The translations under genes were made by a program, and so were the position numbers. The notes beneath the pieces are model-generated. The model ran no database searches. It had not been told where the DNA came from and saw nothing but the letters and a program-made list of their open reading frames with translations. From positions 1 through 11,676 of the forward strand of contig DAHVVD010000008.1 in NCBI GenBank assembly GCA_027328265.1: a DNA stretch of 11,676 nt, read 5' to 3'. This document shows, one piece after another, positions 11,351 to 11,676 of this stretch. This DNA comes from Microcaldota archaeon (GTDB lineage Archaea > Micrarchaeota > Micrarchaeia > Micrarchaeales > CABMGC01). How positions within the stretch are numbered: the first letter of the stretch is position 1; each line of letters begins with the position of its first letter.

Positions 11351-11676
11351 GTGGAGGAGGCACAGAGAGGCGACTCTCAGGGGCTTAGGGCACACCCTTC
11401 GATACTCAAGGTCATAGACCAGAAGAAGAGAATCAGAGAGAGACTTGTTGGAATAAAGCACAGGATAGGAGTATATAGCGCAAAAGGAGGCGTGGGCAAG
11501 ACCACCATGGCGGTCAACATTGCGTACACGCTGAAGAATATGGGCTACAAAGTAGGCCTTCTTGATGCTGATATCGACTGCCCGAACGTTACGATGTTCC
11601 TGGGAATGACAGACAAACTTGGTGGAAATTATCCTCTCACTCCTGTAGAAAAAGACGGCATAAAGGTGCTCTCGAC
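11351..11676 (+). CDS. Mrp/NBP35-type P-loop ATPase, 5' part (cut by window edge)
   Basis: MinD/Mrp-superfamily ATPase; Mrp/NBP35 proteins act as iron-sulfur cluster carriers. 108 codons are visible from GTG 11351. An in-frame TAG at 11327 and lack of any other start between make this start the likely one, and GTGAT at 11342-11346 serves as ribosome-binding site. A charged N-terminal extension of about 37 residues (EEAQRGDSQG and RIRERLVG) precedes the ATPase core. The deviant Walker A is AKGGVGKTT at 44-52, with the signature lysine of the family. DADIDCPN (72-79) is the Walker A' motif and matches the Mrp DADIxGPN pattern with Cys in place of Gly. No N-terminal CxnC ferredoxin-like motif is seen, so it resembles Mrp/ApbC more than eukaryotic NBP35. 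ParA/MinD cannot be fully excluded without the C-terminal CxxC region. Confidence 0.85.
   Translation, partial: MEEAQRGDSQGLRAHPSILKVIDQKKRIRERLVGIKHRIGVYSAKGGVGKTTMAVNIAYTLKNMGYKVGLLDADIDCPNVTMFLGMTDKLGGNYPLTPVEKDGIKVLS

Noticed and set aside
1..11676. Mobile element, CRISPR array, toxin-antitoxin or defence system
   Set aside because: No transposase or integrase motif, no direct-repeat array and no toxin-antitoxin-like pair are seen. Almost all genes are conserved housekeeping or small unknowns in co-directional operons.

Overview
The window is archaeal chromosomal DNA. It carries a proteasome alpha subunit, SBDS, the exosome subunits Rrp4/Rrp41/Rrp42, ribosomal protein eL43 (L37Ae), RNA polymerase subunit P, an archaeal histone, a PRC-barrel protein and a presenilin-type protease. 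Starts are preceded by TATA boxes with very short or no leaders, or by GTGATC-type Shine-Dalgarno matches. The very compact layout, the short accessory proteins and the frequent TTG/GTG starts would suit a small-genome archaeon such as a DPANN/Micrarchaeota lineage. That placement is inference, since no 16S or other marker is present.

Layout. 1-742 (-): 5' part of serine hydroxymethyltransferase, running off the left edge. 793-1707 (+): a RimK/MptN-type ATP-grasp ligase, overlapping tail to tail with a presenilin-like A22 membrane protease (1688-2785, -). 2825-3088 (+): a small GNAT-like protein, whose stop directly abuts that of a 72-residue unknown (3089-3307, -). 3417-3489 (-): tRNA-Gly(CCC), only 6 nt after the stop of a 165-residue archaeal unknown (3496-3993, -), which follows histidyl-tRNA synthetase (3995-5272, -) by one nucleotide. 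5315-5626 (-): thioredoxin.

5839/5866-6864 (+): a histone, a zinc-ribbon protein and a PRC-barrel protein, in one tight operon with a strong TATA promoter and an 8-codon mini-ORF in the leader. 6865-11177 (-): the conserved archaeal proteasome-exosome-ribosome superoperon, transcribed psmA, SBDS, rrp4, rrp41, rrp42, rpl37ae, an unknown 121-residue gene, rpoP, with gaps of 0-10 nt except one of 52 nt. 11351-11676 (+): start of an Mrp/NBP35-type P-loop ATPase, cut by the right edge.

Functionally, the right half links RNA degradation (exosome core and Rrp4 cap), ribosome maturation (SBDS), translation (eL43), transcription (RpoP) and protein degradation (PsmA). The middle holds chromatin and tRNA charging genes. 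The parts least explained by known families are the 121-residue gene inside the superoperon, the zinc-ribbon partner of the histone, the mini-ORF and palindromes at the histone promoter, and the structured segment after the tRNA. I see no mobile element, CRISPR array or defence cassette. No gene-free stretch exceeds about 210 bases.
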